Part shown: positions 54,718 through 64,000 of the stretch, one piece after another
How positions within the stretch are numbered: the stretch's first letter is position 1
How the letters are laid out: each line of letters starts with the position of its first letter
Assembly (NCBI GenBank): GCA_903896615.1
Contig: CAITYM010000014.1
Coordinates: 1-64,000 of the forward strand
Source: an uncultured Burkholderiales bacterium
Lineage (GTDB): Bacteria > Pseudomonadota > Gammaproteobacteria > Burkholderiales > Burkholderiaceae_C
DNA: 64,000 bases
Direction: 5' to 3'
Program-made: the position numbers and the translations under genes
The notes under the pieces: generated by a model
What the model was told of the DNA's origin: nothing
Databases searched by the model: none
What the model saw: only the letters and a program-made list of their open reading frames with translations

Positions 54718-57117
54718 CTAATTCATTCTAAAAGGCTTTCGACCCTTCTTTTTCTTAGCTGCTGCTTTTAAAGTTACTGCAGTTTGCAAAACTTGGTTTA
54801 AGCCGCTCTTATTAGCTTCATCTTTGGCTGCAGATTTCTTGACCCTTGCAGTGCCAGCTCCAAGAGCCGCCTTATTTACATCTTTAGCTGTTTTAGATTT
54901 CGACTTGGCTTTTTTGGCTCTTGATTTAAGTTCCAACGTATCTTTTAGAGCGGGATAGGACTGCGATGTACTCGCTCTAGCGGAACTCTTTCCTGATGAT
55001 TTAGAAGCTGATTTAGCCGAGGTTTTAGTTCCTGCACCGCCCTTGCCAACTCCATTGGCTAGACCGAGTCCTCCAAAACGCTCTAGATCAGAATTAATTA
55101 ACCTGAAGTCGATTTTTCTTCCATCCAAATCAACTCTGGATACCTGGACTCTGACCTTTGTTCCAATTGCGTAACGTATTCCAGTACGCTCACCTCGTAA
55201 TTCTTGGCGCACCTCATCAAAATTGTAATACTCAGCTCCTAATTCAGTGATATGAATTAATCCTTCAACATACATCTGATCCAAAGTAACGAATACACCA
55301 AATCCAGCAACAGAAGTGACGACACCGCCAAACTCCTCACCCAGATGTTCACGCATATATTTACATTTAAGCCACGCCTCTACGTCGCGACTAGCCTCAT
55401 CTGCACGTCGTTCATTTGCACTGCAGTGCAACCCAGCTGCTTCCCAGGCCTGCATTTCAGGGCCTGATTTTTTTTGCACCTTTGAAGGATTCTTTTGCTT
55501 GGCATTGTTCATCGCCAAACGTCGTGCTAATTTTGCGTGCGCCTCCCCTGGCAAGGGAAGTTTTGGCAAAGCGTAAGTCTTACCAAGCAACTTGGCTTTG
55601 ATGACCCTGTGAACTAACAAATCTGGGTATCGCCGAATGGGACTTGTGAAATGGGTATACCCTTCGTAGGCCAAACCAAAATGACCGCTATTAAATGGAG
55701 TGTAGATCGCCTGTTGCATAGAGCGCAAGAGCATCGAATGTATTTGCTGTGAATCGGGCCTCTCTTTTGTTGCTAATGCAATGGCTTGAAACTCTTTCGG
55801 TGCTGGATCCTCACTAAGGCTTGCTTGAACGCCAATTGCTCGCAAGTAAGCTTTAAGGGTTTCTCTTTTTTCTGGCGTAGGTCCCTCATGAACTCTGTAG
55901 AGAGCGGGTTGCTTGCCTTGCAATATAAATTCAGCACTACAAACATTCGCCGCTAACATGGCCTCCTCAATAAGTTTGTGGGCCTCAGTTCGTTCTCGGG
56001 GAACAATTTTTTCAATACGTCCCGAATCATCACATATTATTTGCGTCTCAACACTCTCAAAATCAATAGCACCCCTGGTCTGACGCTCTTTGAGAAGGGC
56101 TCGATAAACATCATACAAATTCATCAATTCCGGAATTAGCGCCTTTCGCTTCAGGGCTTCTGGTCCACGCGTGTTACTGAGAATAGCGGCCACCTCTGTA
56201 TAGGTCATGCGCGCATGACTAAACATAATTGCAGGATAAAACTGATAAGCGTGAATTTTCCCCTCGCCCGTAATAAGCATATCGCAGACCATACACAAGC
56301 GCTCAACATCGGGTTTCAAGGAACAAAGTTCGTTGGATAGCTTCTCGGGCAACATTGGAATGACGCGCCTAGGAAAGTAAACACTTGTTGCGCGATCATA
56401 AGCATCTACATCAATAGCACTGCCCGTTTCAACGTAGTGACTTACATCTGCAATGGCCACCAAAAGTCGCCACCCCTTAGTTCTCCCAACCTTAGCAGGT
56501 GTGCAGTAGACAGCGTCATCAAAATCTCGAGCATCCTCCCCGTCAATGGTGACAAGTGGTATGTCAGTTAAGTCCACTCGATTAACTCGGTCTGTAGTTC
56601 TAACTTTCTCGGGCAAGGATTTAGCAAGGTTCAAACAAGCTTGTGAAAATTCGTGGGGTACGGAATACTTTCTAACTGCAATCTCAATTTCCATACCAGG
56701 ATCATCAACTTCCCCAAGCACTTCAACTACTCGTCCAACTGGTTGTCCGAACAAACTAGGAGTCTCTGTCAACTCAGTAACTACAACCTCCCCTGGCTTT
56801 GCTTGCCCAGTTGCACCTTTGGGTATGAGAACATCTTGTCCGTACCTTTTGTCCTCAGGTGCGACCAACCAAACGCCCCCTTCTTGGAGCAGGCGCCCGA
56901 TAATGGGGTGCTTGGGTCTTTCAATAATTTCTAGAACTCTTCCCTCAGGGCGTCCTTTCTTATCCAAACGAGTAATTCGGACTTTAATATGATCCTTGTG
57001 AAGTACTGCACGCATCTCATTTGGAGGCAAATATATGTCGGCTTGACCGTCATCCCTCATCAAAAAGCCGTGGCCGTCTCGATGTCCCTGAACGGTTCCA
57101 GAAATTTCTTCCAACAA
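54718..57117 (-). CDS. rnr: Ribonuclease R lacking the usual N-terminal domain
   Basis: A 799-residue 3'-5' exoribonuclease. Two cold-shock domains start almost at the N-terminus (GTVQGHRDGHGFLMRDDGQADIYLPP). The RNB catalytic domain contains TIDGEDARDFDDAVYC with the metal-binding aspartates, HYTHFTSPIRRYPDLLVHR-like block, and an S1 domain with GVVTSVAGFGVFVTLDQMYVEGLIH. A Lys/Ser/Ala-rich tail of about 110 residues ends the protein. The winged-helix domain normally present at the N-terminus is missing: the frame closes at about 57195 inside the tRNA gene. The TTG 57117 start has no clear ribosome site and the true start is uncertain. Confidence 0.93.
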   Translation of the reverse strand: MLEEISGTVQGHRDGHGFLMRDDGQADIYLPPNEMRAVLHKDHIKVRITRLDKKGRPEGRVLEIIERPKHPIIGRLLQEGGVWLVAPEDKRYGQDVLIPKGATGQAKPGEVVVTELTETPSLFGQPVGRVVEVLGEVDDPGMEIEIAVRKYSVPHEFSQACLNLAKSLPEKVRTTDRVNRVDLTDIPLVTIDGEDARDFDDAVYCTPAKVGRTKGWRLLVAIADVSHYVETGSAIDVDAYDRATSVYFPRRVIPMLPEKLSNELCSLKPDVERLCMVCDMLITGEGKIHAYQFYPAIMFSHARMTYTEVAAILSNTRGPEALKRKALIPELMNLYDVYRALLKERQTRGAIDFESVETQIICDDSGRIEKIVPRERTEAHKLIEEAMLAANVCSAEFILQGKQPALYRVHEGPTPEKRETLKAYLRAIGVQASLSEDPAPKEFQAIALATKERPDSQQIHSMLLRSMQQAIYTPFNSGHFGLAYEGYTHFTSPIRRYPDLLVHRVIKAKLLGKTYALPKLPLPGEAHAKLARRLAMNNAKQKNPSKVQKKSGPEMQAWEAAGLHCSANERRADEASRDVEAWLKCKYMREHLGEEFGGVVTSVAGFGVFVTLDQMYVEGLIHITELGAEYYNFDEVRQELRGERTGIRYAIGTKVRVQVSRVDLDGRKIDFRLINSDLERFGGLGLANGVGKGGAGTKTSAKSASKSSGKSSARASTSQSYPALKDTLELKSRAKKAKSKSKTAKDVNKAALGAGTARVKKSAAKDEANKSGLNQVLQTAVTLKAAAKKKKGRKPFRMN

Positions 57118-57124
57118 GCCTACG

Positions 57125-57152
57125 TTGGAGTGTGCAAAGTTTTTGATAGAAT
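57125..57152 (+). promoter_or_regulatory. Likely sigma-70 promoter of tRNA-Leu
   Basis: TTGGAG (57125-57130) and TAGAAT (57147-57152), 16 bases apart, resemble -35 and -10 elements. Transcription would start near 57159, about 13 bases before the mature tRNA end. It overlaps the region upstream of rnr on the other strand. Confidence 0.5.
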
Positions 57153-57171
57153 CACCCTCTTTTCCTGAACT

Positions 57172-57256
<85 letters not shown>

Positions 57257-57971
57257 AACTTCCTAAAAGTAAAGATGCATTAGGCATTTATCTATGCACC
57301 AACTTCATAATTGATTCAATTAATCAACTGAAGTCAAACAATACATCTTCTAAGAAGTTAATATCCTTTTGCAGCGATCGCGAATCAAATTTACCTTGTA
57401 TGACCTTAGTTCGCTGCGCGCCCAATTTCTTTTTTGAACCCCAAGCGTAGTTTACACTTTTTGTATTACAAGGTTCGCCTATCCTGAAATTGTCCAGGGA
57501 CTTTCTCATAACATCCCAGTAAATAAAATCGTAACAGGGTTTAGGTTATTGCGGTTTTTTCTGTTTCATTTGTCGCCTCAGTCCCATTCCAATTGCGGCT
57601 ATGTTCCCATATAAAAATGGCTAGCTAGAAAATTAGCCAGAAGCAGCTTTGGGATGATCTGAATTTAAAGCACGGAATCCCGTGAGTGTTCTAATAACAC
57701 AAAACATTTTTCCCATAAAAATCAACCTCTTCGTGAGAAAAACTCACTAACCACTTCATGTAACTCTAACACTTAGGTGTTATCGAATCTAAGTGCAATC
57801 AGTTCAAATTGCGATTTATCACCGCTTTACAGTTGATGTGTACCAATCAAGGTAGGCAATAAATTAGTAGAAGTTTTAATATGCGATAAAAAATGATGCT
57901 CCCTCTGTCTAAATGAGTAGATATTTCGATATCATATTGCCCTTGCATCAACCTTACCACCGATTTTTGTA
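57257..57971. other. Long gap after tRNA-Leu with possible degraded reading frame
   Basis: Over 700 bases with no convincing gene. On the minus strand a 61-codon frame (57324-57509, ATG start) can be extended upstream without ATG into a protein-like stretch (CYDFIYWDVMRKSLDNF) that is closed by a stop at about 57546. Beyond this stop the same frame resumes with membrane-protein-like residues and another stop. This could be a decayed gene or chance. I do not recognise it. There is no integrase or repeat at the tRNA end. Confidence 0.3.
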
Positions 57972-58850
57972 ATGAATGAAGAAACCACAAAAAAACAAGC
58001 CAATTGGCAGCTAAAAATCGAGCACGTCCTTGCAAAGCCCTTTTTACAGCATGGCATTGTTGTACTTATTTTCGTCAATGCAATCTTGCTTGGCATGGAA
58101 ACAAGTCCCTGGATAATGGGTGAAATGGGTGAGCAATTGCACATACTCGATCACACTATTTTGGGAATATTTATTCTTGAGTTGACACTCCTGATGATGG
58201 CTCGCGGTTTAAGTTTCTTCAAGGACCCCTGGTGTCTATTCGATTTTATTGTTATCGCAATCGCACTTATCCCAGCTTCCGAGTCTTTGGCTGTGTTGCG
58301 TTCATTGCGTGTACTTCGTGTACTAAGGCTTATCAACAAAGTTGACAGCATGCGCAAAGTAGTGCGAGGACTTTTGGGATCATTGGCTAGTTTGGGCTCT
58401 GTTATGGGCTTAATGTTGATCGTTTTCTACGTTTCAGCCGTAGTTACAACAAATTTATTTGGTAGAGAATTCCCAGAATTCTTTGGTAATTTAGGATCTA
58501 GCTTCTTTACCCTTTTCCAAGTCATGACATTAGAGAGTTGGTCAGACGGCATCGCAAGACCCGTTATGGAGAAATTCCCAAATTCTTGGATTTTCTTTGT
58601 TATCTTCATTATGATCGCAACTTTCGTAGTCGTAAACCTATTTGTGGCCGCGATTGTGGATTCCTTCAGTGCACACAGCGCTGCAGATAAGGAGGAAGAG
58701 AAACGTGTCCAAGATGAAGCACAAAGGCACCTAGAGGAACAACGTTTACTATTGCAAATTAACGAAGAGTTTCATGCCATTAAGGAGGAACTTGATGAGG
58801 TCAAAGATATGATTAAAGGCCTTACCCGCCCTGACCTTGTTGCTAAATAA
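57972..58850 (+). CDS. NaChBac-type voltage-gated sodium channel
   Basis: A 292-residue single-domain 6-TM channel that would act as a tetramer in the inner membrane. S1-S3 lie at about residues 29-41, 60-80 and 88-101. S4 (SLAVLRSLRVLRVLRLINK) has arginines at 110, 113, 116 and 119, the voltage-sensor spacing. The selectivity filter TLESWS at 186-191 is the bacterial sodium-channel signature, flanked by pore helices. S6 is at about 206-231. The C-terminal helix (about 240-290) is Glu/Lys-rich and should form the tetrameric coiled coil. No Shine-Dalgarno sequence is visible. Related channels drive flagellar motion and pH balance. Confidence 0.95.
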   Translation: MNEETTKKQANWQLKIEHVLAKPFLQHGIVVLIFVNAILLGMETSPWIMGEMGEQLHILDHTILGIFILELTLLMMARGLSFFKDPWCLFDFIVIAIALIPASESLAVLRSLRVLRVLRLINKVDSMRKVVRGLLGSLASLGSVMGLMLIVFYVSAVVTTNLFGREFPEFFGNLGSSFFTLFQVMTLESWSDGIARPVMEKFPNSWIFFVIFIMIATFVVVNLFVAAIVDSFSAHSAADKEEEKRVQDEAQRHLEEQRLLLQINEEFHAIKEELDEVKDMIKGLTRPDLVAK

Positions 58851-58881
58851 CACTAGGCTATCGAAATCAATTTCATAAAAG

Positions 58882-58909
58882 AATGGGGGGGCTTAAAAGC
58901 CCCCCCATT
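58882..58909. terminator. Bidirectional terminator
   Basis: The palindrome AATGGGGGGGCTT, AA, AAGCCCCCCCATT has 13-base arms and a two-base centre, with T runs next to it. It lies between the converging sodium channel and aldehyde dehydrogenase genes and can serve both. Confidence 0.9.
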
Positions 58910-58933
58910 TTCTTGTGTGCTAACAAATATTTT

Positions 58934-60370
58934 TTAAGCGCAAATGATGGAGACAGACTTCGTATTAAGATAAGCCTCAAGCGCCTCAAACCCTCCCTCA
59001 GATCCGTAACCAGAGTCCTTAACGCCGCCAAAAGGCATCTCTGGCCAAGCAACCGCTGGCTGATTAATCCACAGCATACCCACTTGCAGTTGCTGGGCTA
59101 ATAAATGTGCATTCTTTAGGGACTTCGTAAATGCATAACTTGCAAGTCCAAATGGCAATCTGTTTGACTCAACAATTACTTCATCCATTGTCTCAAAGGT
59201 TCGAATGGCTGCCATTGGACCAAAGGGCTCTTCATTAAATACTTTTGCATCTAAGGGAACATCAGACAAAATAGTCGGAGCAAAGAAATTCCCCGTCTCC
59301 CCTATCCGCTCACCACCCGCGCAAACCTTAGCACCCTTGCTCACAGCATCTTTGGTGAACTCATTCATAGCTGCTAACCGACGTGAGTTAGCTAAGGGAC
59401 CCATTGTTGTACCATCTACAAGGCCATTTCCAATTTTTAAAGCTGTCGCTTGTTTCACCATAGCTTCAACAAAGGATTTCTTTAAACTTGAATGTACTAG
59501 GAAGCGAGTTGGAGAAATACAAACTTGCCCTGCATTGCGAAATTTAGCAGCACCGGCAGCTTTTGCGGCCAATTCCACATCAGCATCCTCGCAAACTATC
59601 ACAGGTGCATGTCCCCCCAACTCCATGGTTGCACGTTTCATGTGCTGGCCCGCCATTGCTGCCAATTGCTTGCCAACAGGAGTTGAACCGGTGAAAGTTA
59701 TTTTGCGAATGATAGGATGTGGAATTAGATAACTTGAAATCTCAGCTGGATCCCCGTAGACCAAGCCTATGACTCCGGGGGGAATACCGGCATCAATAAA
59801 AGCGTTCAAAAGCCCTGCAGGCGATGCTGGCGTTTCCTCAGGCGCCTTAACTATGATGGAGCATCCCGTAGCTAAAGCGGCGCTGAGCTTGCGAACGACT
59901 TGGTTGATAGGAAAATTCCATGGCGTAAAGGCAGCAACAGGTCCAACAGGGTCCTTAAGAACCATTTGCTGAGCGGCCAAGTTTCGCGCAGGAACAATTC
60001 GACCATAAACTCGCTTGCCCTCTTCTGCAAACCACTCAATAATATCGCTTGCCATTGCAATCTCTGCTTTAGCCTCAGCCAAGGGTTTACCTTGCTCTTG
60101 GGACATTAACGCAGCTATTGTTGCAGCACGCTCTCTTAAAAGAGCGGCAGCTTGACGCATGATCTTGCACCGCTCAAATGCAGGCACTTTGCGCCACGCA
60201 TCAAATCCTTTTTGCGCCGCAGTTAAAGCGCGGTCCAGATCCTCCTTACCCGCAAATGCAACTCGTCCAATTTCTTGAGCAGTGGCGGGGTTAAGTACAG
60301 CCAATGTTTTACCGCTTTTAGCATCACACCACTGGCCATCAATTAATAACTGTGTATTAGCGTAGGTCAT
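58934..60370 (-). CDS. NAD(P)-dependent succinate-semialdehyde dehydrogenase-like enzyme
   Basis: A 478-residue aldehyde dehydrogenase. Motifs are [34 protein letters not shown], the cofactor loop [13 protein letters not shown], the general-base Glu in [11 protein letters not shown], and the catalytic Cys in [16 protein letters not shown]. Near the end [14 protein letters not shown] is typical of GabD-like succinate- or glutarate-semialdehyde dehydrogenases. No gabT is nearby, so the precise substrate is not proven. The gene stands alone. Confidence 0.88.
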   Translation of the reverse strand: MTYANTQLLIDGQWCDAKSGKTLAVLNPATAQEIGRVAFAGKEDLDRALTAAQKGFDAWRKVPAFERCKIMRQAAALLRERAATIAALMSQEQGKPLAEAKAEIAMASDIIEWFAEEGKRVYGRIVPARNLAAQQMVLKDPVGPVAAFTPWNFPINQVVRKLSAALATGCSIIVKAPEETPASPAGLLNAFIDAGIPPGVIGLVYGDPAEISSYLIPHPIIRKITFTGSTPVGKQLAAMAGQHMKRATMELGGHAPVIVCEDADVELAAKAAGAAKFRNAGQVCISPTRFLVHSSLKKSFVEAMVKQATALKIGNGLVDGTTMGPLANSRRLAAMNEFTKDAVSKGAKVCAGGERIGETGNFFAPTILSDVPLDAKVFNEEPFGPMAAIRTFETMDEVIVESNRLPFGLASYAFTKSLKNAHLLAQQLQVGMLWINQPAVAWPEMPFGGVKDSGYGSEGGFEALEAYLNTKSVSIICA

Positions 60371-60675
60371 TCGTTATATCTTTCATAATTCAATCAAATG
60401 GGAAAGGGAAAGCTTAGAAGGGTAAACTGGGAATCACTCAGAACCTCAGCATGAACAAAGTTTACCACCCTGACCTTAAGTAGTGTGTACATCTGCGGAG
60501 CTCATACTTTGAGAGAATCAAAACAGCGCCCCTTTCAACCACTGTGAAAATGTAGTAAACGAACCAAGGCCTAATAAGCTCCTCAAACACCAAACTAGGG
60601 AATTCCCGGTGTAAGCTGCGAAAAAGTACACTAAACCTTTGTAACGAATCACATAGATCCTCACTGTAGCTGTTT
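60371..60675. other. Non-coding region between aldehyde dehydrogenase and AbrB-family genes
   Basis: About 305 bases between divergently transcribed genes. A 144-codon minus-strand frame crosses it but overlaps the AbrB-family gene and lacks recognisable motifs. No repeats or hairpins of note. Confidence 0.5.
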
Positions 60676-61788
60676 ATGCCGCCCTTTATTTCTAGCCCCT
60701 CAGCCCCCAAAACAGCGGTTAATTTATCGAAGTTCCCAAAGCAAATGCAGTGGGCCTCACTCTTAATCATTACGCTAATTTGCACCGCTTTTTGTGAATG
60801 GCTCGCCCTGCCTGCGGCTCTTTTGTTAGGTCCAATGTTTGCAGGCATCATCACAGAAAGCTTGGGTGGCGTGATAAGACTTCCCAAAGTATCCATGCAG
60901 ATATCGCAGGCCGTAATAGGTTGTTTAATTGCCCGCTCTGTGAATCAAGATATCTTAAATATTTTCATTGCACAGTGGCCCGTTCTGATCTGCGCAGTCT
61001 CATCAACCTTGGTTGCCAGTGTTGCACTTGGATGGGGAATTGGCAAAATAGGAATATTGCCAGGCACTACTGCTATTTGGGGACTTTTACCAGGTGCAGC
61101 TTCTGTCATGGTAGTGATGGCTGAGGATTATGGAGCAGATCCCAGGTTAGTTGCTTTCATGCAGTATTTACGCGTTCTGTTAGTAACAGTTACGGCATCA
61201 CTCGTTGCAAGATTTTGGGCCCATGTCCCTAGCTCTGCAATTCATTCAGTCATATGGTTTGCGCCCGTTCATGCACTTGCTTTAGCAGTCAGCATAGGCG
61301 TTATCTGTTTTAGCCTGCTAGCGCACCTTATTCCTCGATTTTCGGGTGGGGTACTTTTACTTTCTTTGATACTGGGTGGTTTTATTCAGCTAGAGGGATA
61401 TGTACAACTTGAACTACCGTTGTGGCTTCTCGCAGTTGCTTTTACACTCATAGGATGGAATGTTGGCCTTCGGTTCACGAGAGAGGTATTAATTGTTGCT
61501 GCAAAAGCATTGCCTCAAACTGTTTTTTCAATTTTGTTGTTGATCCTATTTTGCATGGGTCTAGCAATTGGACTTTTTCATTTCTTAAATGCAGATCCGC
61601 TAAGCGCCTATTTAGGGACCAGCCCCGGCGGGGTTGACTCGGCGGCTATCATTGCAGCCTCTACAAACGTTGATATTGCATTTGTTATGGCGCTTCAGAT
61701 CATGCGTTTCTTGATGACACTTTTAATAGGTCCTTCACTTTCTAGGTATGTTGCTAATTTATCCTCCCAATCAAAACCTAATAGTTAG
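60676..61788 (+). CDS. AbrB-family (ammonia monooxygenase-like) membrane protein
   Basis: A 370-residue inner-membrane protein with about ten helices in two repeats. Each repeat has a motif of the type LLGPMFAGII and LPGAASVMVVMAEDYGADPRLVAFMQYLR, or SPGGVDSAAIIAASTNVDIAFVMALQIMRF. This is the family named AbrB or ammonia monooxygenase-like, of unknown function. The name is historical; it is unrelated to the AbrB DNA-binding protein. The conserved part begins near residue 24, so ATG 60745 (MQWASLL) is an alternative start. Followed by a beta-hydroxyacid dehydrogenase gene 58 bases later. Confidence 0.8.
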   Translation: MPPFISSPSAPKTAVNLSKFPKQMQWASLLIITLICTAFCEWLALPAALLLGPMFAGIITESLGGVIRLPKVSMQISQAVIGCLIARSVNQDILNIFIAQWPVLICAVSSTLVASVALGWGIGKIGILPGTTAIWGLLPGAASVMVVMAEDYGADPRLVAFMQYLRVLLVTVTASLVARFWAHVPSSAIHSVIWFAPVHALALAVSIGVICFSLLAHLIPRFSGGVLLLSLILGGFIQLEGYVQLELPLWLLAVAFTLIGWNVGLRFTREVLIVAAKALPQTVFSILLLILFCMGLAIGLFHFLNADPLSAYLGTSPGGVDSAAIIAASTNVDIAFVMALQIMRFLMTLLIGPSLSRYVANLSSQSKPNS

Positions 61789-61846
61789 CCAACTTCCTTT
61801 TTAACGCAAACGACTGATCAAAAAAAAACGGAGATTAAAAATCATT

Positions 61847-62815
61847 ATGGTGAAAAAAAATATTTCAAAAAAAATAGCAATTCAAAACCAAAATACCTCA
61901 AAGTCCAAGAAATTGCCAACGATTGGTATTATTGGATTAGGAATTATGGGCGGCATCATGGCGCAAACTTTGATTCACCGTGGCTACGATGTGATGGGGT
62001 TTGACATTGACGATATTGCAATGAAACGTCATAAAAAAGCAGGCGGTATGGCTGCGAATTCGATAAAGGACATCTGCCAAGATTGTCAGGTTGTCATAAT
62101 CTCCCTAGCTACTTCAAATGCACTAAGTAAAGTTGTAACCGAATTAACAAGTTCGTTAAAGGACAATGGAAAGTCATGTCTTATTCTTGAAACAAGCACT
62201 CTACCAATCGCAGATAAAGATAAGGCAAACTCAGCACTCACGAAAGTCGGTGCAACGGTCATGGATTGCCCAATAAGTGGTACTGCAGCACGGATGAAAG
62301 ACCGTGCGTGGACTATATACATCAGCGGTCCCAAAAAGGCACTCTCCAGCGCTGAGCCGATTTTTAGAGCATTCACAGATAACATCCCTTATGTAGGTGA
62401 ATACGGGAGTGGAACAAAAATGAAATATGCAGCCAATCATTTGGTTGCAATTTATAACGTTGCATACGCTGAAGTAGTCACCTTTGCAAGAAAGATGGAA
62501 CTTGACCCGACAGAGATGCTAAAGCTTTTTGGAAATTCGCCCGTCCTAGGTACAGGAGTGATGAGGCTGAGAATGCCTTTCATGCTTGATCGTAACTATA
62601 CGCCGCCGACCATGAAAGTTGAAGTTTGGCAAAAAGACATGCAAGTTATTGGAGACATGGCCAAGTCAGTAAATTGTCCCCTGCCCTTATTCACTGCTTG
62701 TGCGCCTATTTATACCGCGGCAATGGCACAAGGATTGGCAATGGAGGATACCGCATCTACTGCTGAAGTGATTGGTGCTATGGCTGGACTGAAGCCCAGA
62801 AAAACCAAAAAATAA
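61847..62815 (+). CDS. 3-hydroxyisobutyrate dehydrogenase-family oxidoreductase
   Basis: A 322-residue NAD(P)-dependent beta-hydroxyacid dehydrogenase. After a Lys-rich N-terminal leader of about 24 residues, the Rossmann loop GIIGLGIMGGIMAQTLIHRGYDVMGFDI appears. The substrate-binding block is MDCPISGTAARMKDRAWTIYISG, and GSGTKMKYAANHLVAIYN carries the catalytic Lys. The C-terminal helical domain has KDMQVIGDMAKSVNCPLPLF. Substrate unknown. Probably cotranscribed with the upstream AbrB-family gene; GGAG lies 13 bases before ATG. Confidence 0.87.
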   Translation: MVKKNISKKIAIQNQNTSKSKKLPTIGIIGLGIMGGIMAQTLIHRGYDVMGFDIDDIAMKRHKKAGGMAANSIKDICQDCQVVIISLATSNALSKVVTELTSSLKDNGKSCLILETSTLPIADKDKANSALTKVGATVMDCPISGTAARMKDRAWTIYISGPKKALSSAEPIFRAFTDNIPYVGEYGSGTKMKYAANHLVAIYNVAYAEVVTFARKMELDPTEMLKLFGNSPVLGTGVMRLRMPFMLDRNYTPPTMKVEVWQKDMQVIGDMAKSVNCPLPLFTACAPIYTAAMAQGLAMEDTASTAEVIGAMAGLKPRKTKK

Positions 62816-62902
62816 TTAGCGCATCCAAAATTCAGAGCTTACTCAAAGTAGTGATCTCCAAATTTCTCCCTAAAAATGCTTGAACTCACGTGTAAGCTTT
62901 TT

Positions 62903-63952
62903 TTAATCAGCTTTGATATTTGCAGATTTAACTACAAGGCCCCATTTAACAATTTCTTTTTTAACATAAAGACTAAAATCCTCAGCAGAATCACCTACGG
63001 GTAAAGCTCCTTCGTGACTTAACCTCTCCCCTATCTCTTTGAGTTTTAATACATCCACAAATTCACGATTTATTTTGTGAACCAATTCTTTAGGCATATT
63101 TGCAGGGCCAAATAAACCTACCCAAGAATATGCCTCATATCCAGATACTCCACTCTCTGAGATAGTTGGAATATCAGGTAGGGTTGAAATACGTTTAGCG
63201 TTACCAATTGCAATAGCATTTAATTGTCCAGAATGAATATAGGGTAAAACAGGTGGAATGCTACTAAAAAGCATTTGAACCTGCCCGGACAATAAATCAG
63301 CCAACGCGGGTCCTTGGCCCTTGTAGGGAACGTGAACCAATTTAACATCGGCCATTGCATTAAAAAGTTCTCCTGCCAAGTGACCGGAATTACCAGAACC
63401 AGGTGAACAAAAATAAAGTTGCCCTGGTTTAGCCTTAGCTAATGAAATAAGTTCTTTAATATTTTTAGCAGGCACGCTGGGATGAGTAACTAACAAAAGC
63501 GGCAGACTAACAAGGTTAGTAATGGAGGTTAGATCTTTTAGGGGATCGTAAGGTAACTTGTCATAAAGACTAGGATTTACTGCAATTGGCCCTGCTGAGG
63601 CGACAGCGAGTGTGTAACCATCAGGTGGGGCTGAAATCAACGCCTGTATACCTACGATTCCATTTGCTCCTGCCTTGTTATCAATCACTATAGGCTGACC
63701 AAGGCGCTCTGACAATTTTTGAGCGATCACCCGTGCAACTACGTCATTACCTCCTCCAGCAGGAAAGGGAACAATTAGGCGAATAGGTTTATTTGGATAA
63801 ATGGACGCAGCTACCGTCTGAGCATTAACTGCACTGCTAGCACAACAAAAAACAAAACTAATAGCAACTAAATTTTTCAAATAAAAACGCAATAAATAAA
63901 GATGTTTATTGATATAAAACAAATTCACGGGAGATTTTTGCAATGAATTCAC
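62903..63952 (-). CDS. Tripartite tricarboxylate transporter substrate-binding protein (Bug family)
   Basis: A 349-residue periplasmic binding protein. The signal peptide ends near AVNAQ. The family block YPNKPIRLIVPFPAGGGNDVVARVIAQKLSERLGQPIVIDNKAGANGIVG is clear, followed by PDGYTLAVAS and VPYKGQGPALADLLSGQVQMLFSS. Bug proteins bind carboxylates; the ligand is unknown and no TctA/TctB membrane genes are in the window, as is common in Burkholderiales. The start GTG 63952 is 48 bases from the window edge and a long N-region precedes the signal peptide, so it may start further in. Confidence 0.92.
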   Translation of the reverse strand: MNSLQKSPVNLFYINKHLYLLRFYLKNLVAISFVFCCASSAVNAQTVAASIYPNKPIRLIVPFPAGGGNDVVARVIAQKLSERLGQPIVIDNKAGANGIVGIQALISAPPDGYTLAVASAGPIAVNPSLYDKLPYDPLKDLTSITNLVSLPLLLVTHPSVPAKNIKELISLAKAKPGQLYFCSPGSGNSGHLAGELFNAMADVKLVHVPYKGQGPALADLLSGQVQMLFSSIPPVLPYIHSGQLNAIAIGNAKRISTLPDIPTISESGVSGYEAYSWVGLFGPANMPKELVHKINREFVDVLKLKEIGERLSHEGALPVGDSAEDFSLYVKKEIVKWGLVVKSANIKAD

Positions 63953-64000
63953 ATTCGCTGAAAAGCGTATTAAATTGAGTGAATCTACAAAATTACTATT

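Noticed and set aside
56546-56992. 148-codon plus-strand frame
   Set aside because: Inside rnr on the other strand; the rnr frame has unambiguous catalytic motifs.
59205-59732. 175-codon plus-strand frame
   Set aside because: It lies wholly inside the aldehyde dehydrogenase gene on the opposite strand and is a compositional shadow.
60462-60896. 144-codon minus-strand frame
   Set aside because: It overlaps the clear AbrB-family gene for half its length, has no recognised motif and no ribosome site.

Overview
The window looks like a chromosomal segment of a low-GC (low to mid 40s percent by eye) betaproteobacterium, most likely Burkholderiales. The evidence is the near-canonical block rpsB-tsf-pyrH-frr-cdsA-dxr-rseP-bamA-skp-lpxD-fabZ-lpxA-lpxB-rnhB, a Bug-type solute-binding protein of the tripartite tricarboxylate transporters, an Entner-Doudoroff edd gene, and LPS genes waaA and waaC. 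The species cannot be named from the sequence alone.

Layout. Positions 1-3187: 5' part of edd, a MobA-like nucleotidyltransferase, divergent pdxH, and isocitrate lyase aceA, which has two matching palindromes far upstream. Positions 3636-6454: a SbtA-type bicarbonate permease with a downstream zinc-ribbon protein, divergent from a LysR regulator. Positions 6556-8090: an OprB-like porin behind a Fur-box-like site. Positions 8521-16002: an accessory island with two cysteine-rich TraN-like exported proteins on the minus strand, and a PilT/DotB-type ATPase plus a DsbA-like protein on the plus strand. No relaxase, coupling protein, VirB4 or pilin is present.

Positions 16034-28490: AEC permease, msrA, a YdcF-like protein, pcm, a lipoprotein, TolC, waaA, waaC, phosphomannomutase, an alpha/beta hydrolase, and a bactofilin next to an M23 endopeptidase. 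Positions 28674-32727: a two-gene HTTM-like membrane operon divergent from minCDE. Positions 32737-50482: a long minus-strand housekeeping run from rpsB down to a SpoU methyltransferase. It covers translation (rpsB, tsf, frr), UMP kinase, phospholipid and isoprenoid synthesis, outer-membrane assembly (rseP, bamA, skp) and lipid A synthesis (lpxD, fabZ, lpxA, lpxB). uppS is missing from its usual place between frr and cdsA.

Positions 50745-63952: dadA, a bifunctional NAD(P)HX repair enzyme, an SDR, RNase R without its usual N-terminal domain, tRNA-Leu(CAG), a NaChBac-type sodium channel, a GabD-like aldehyde dehydrogenase, an AbrB-family membrane protein, a beta-hydroxyacid dehydrogenase and a Bug protein. 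The least ordinary regions are the TraN/ATPase island, the SbtA/zinc-ribbon/LysR module and the HTTM pair. All family assignments are by reading motifs; no database search was possible.
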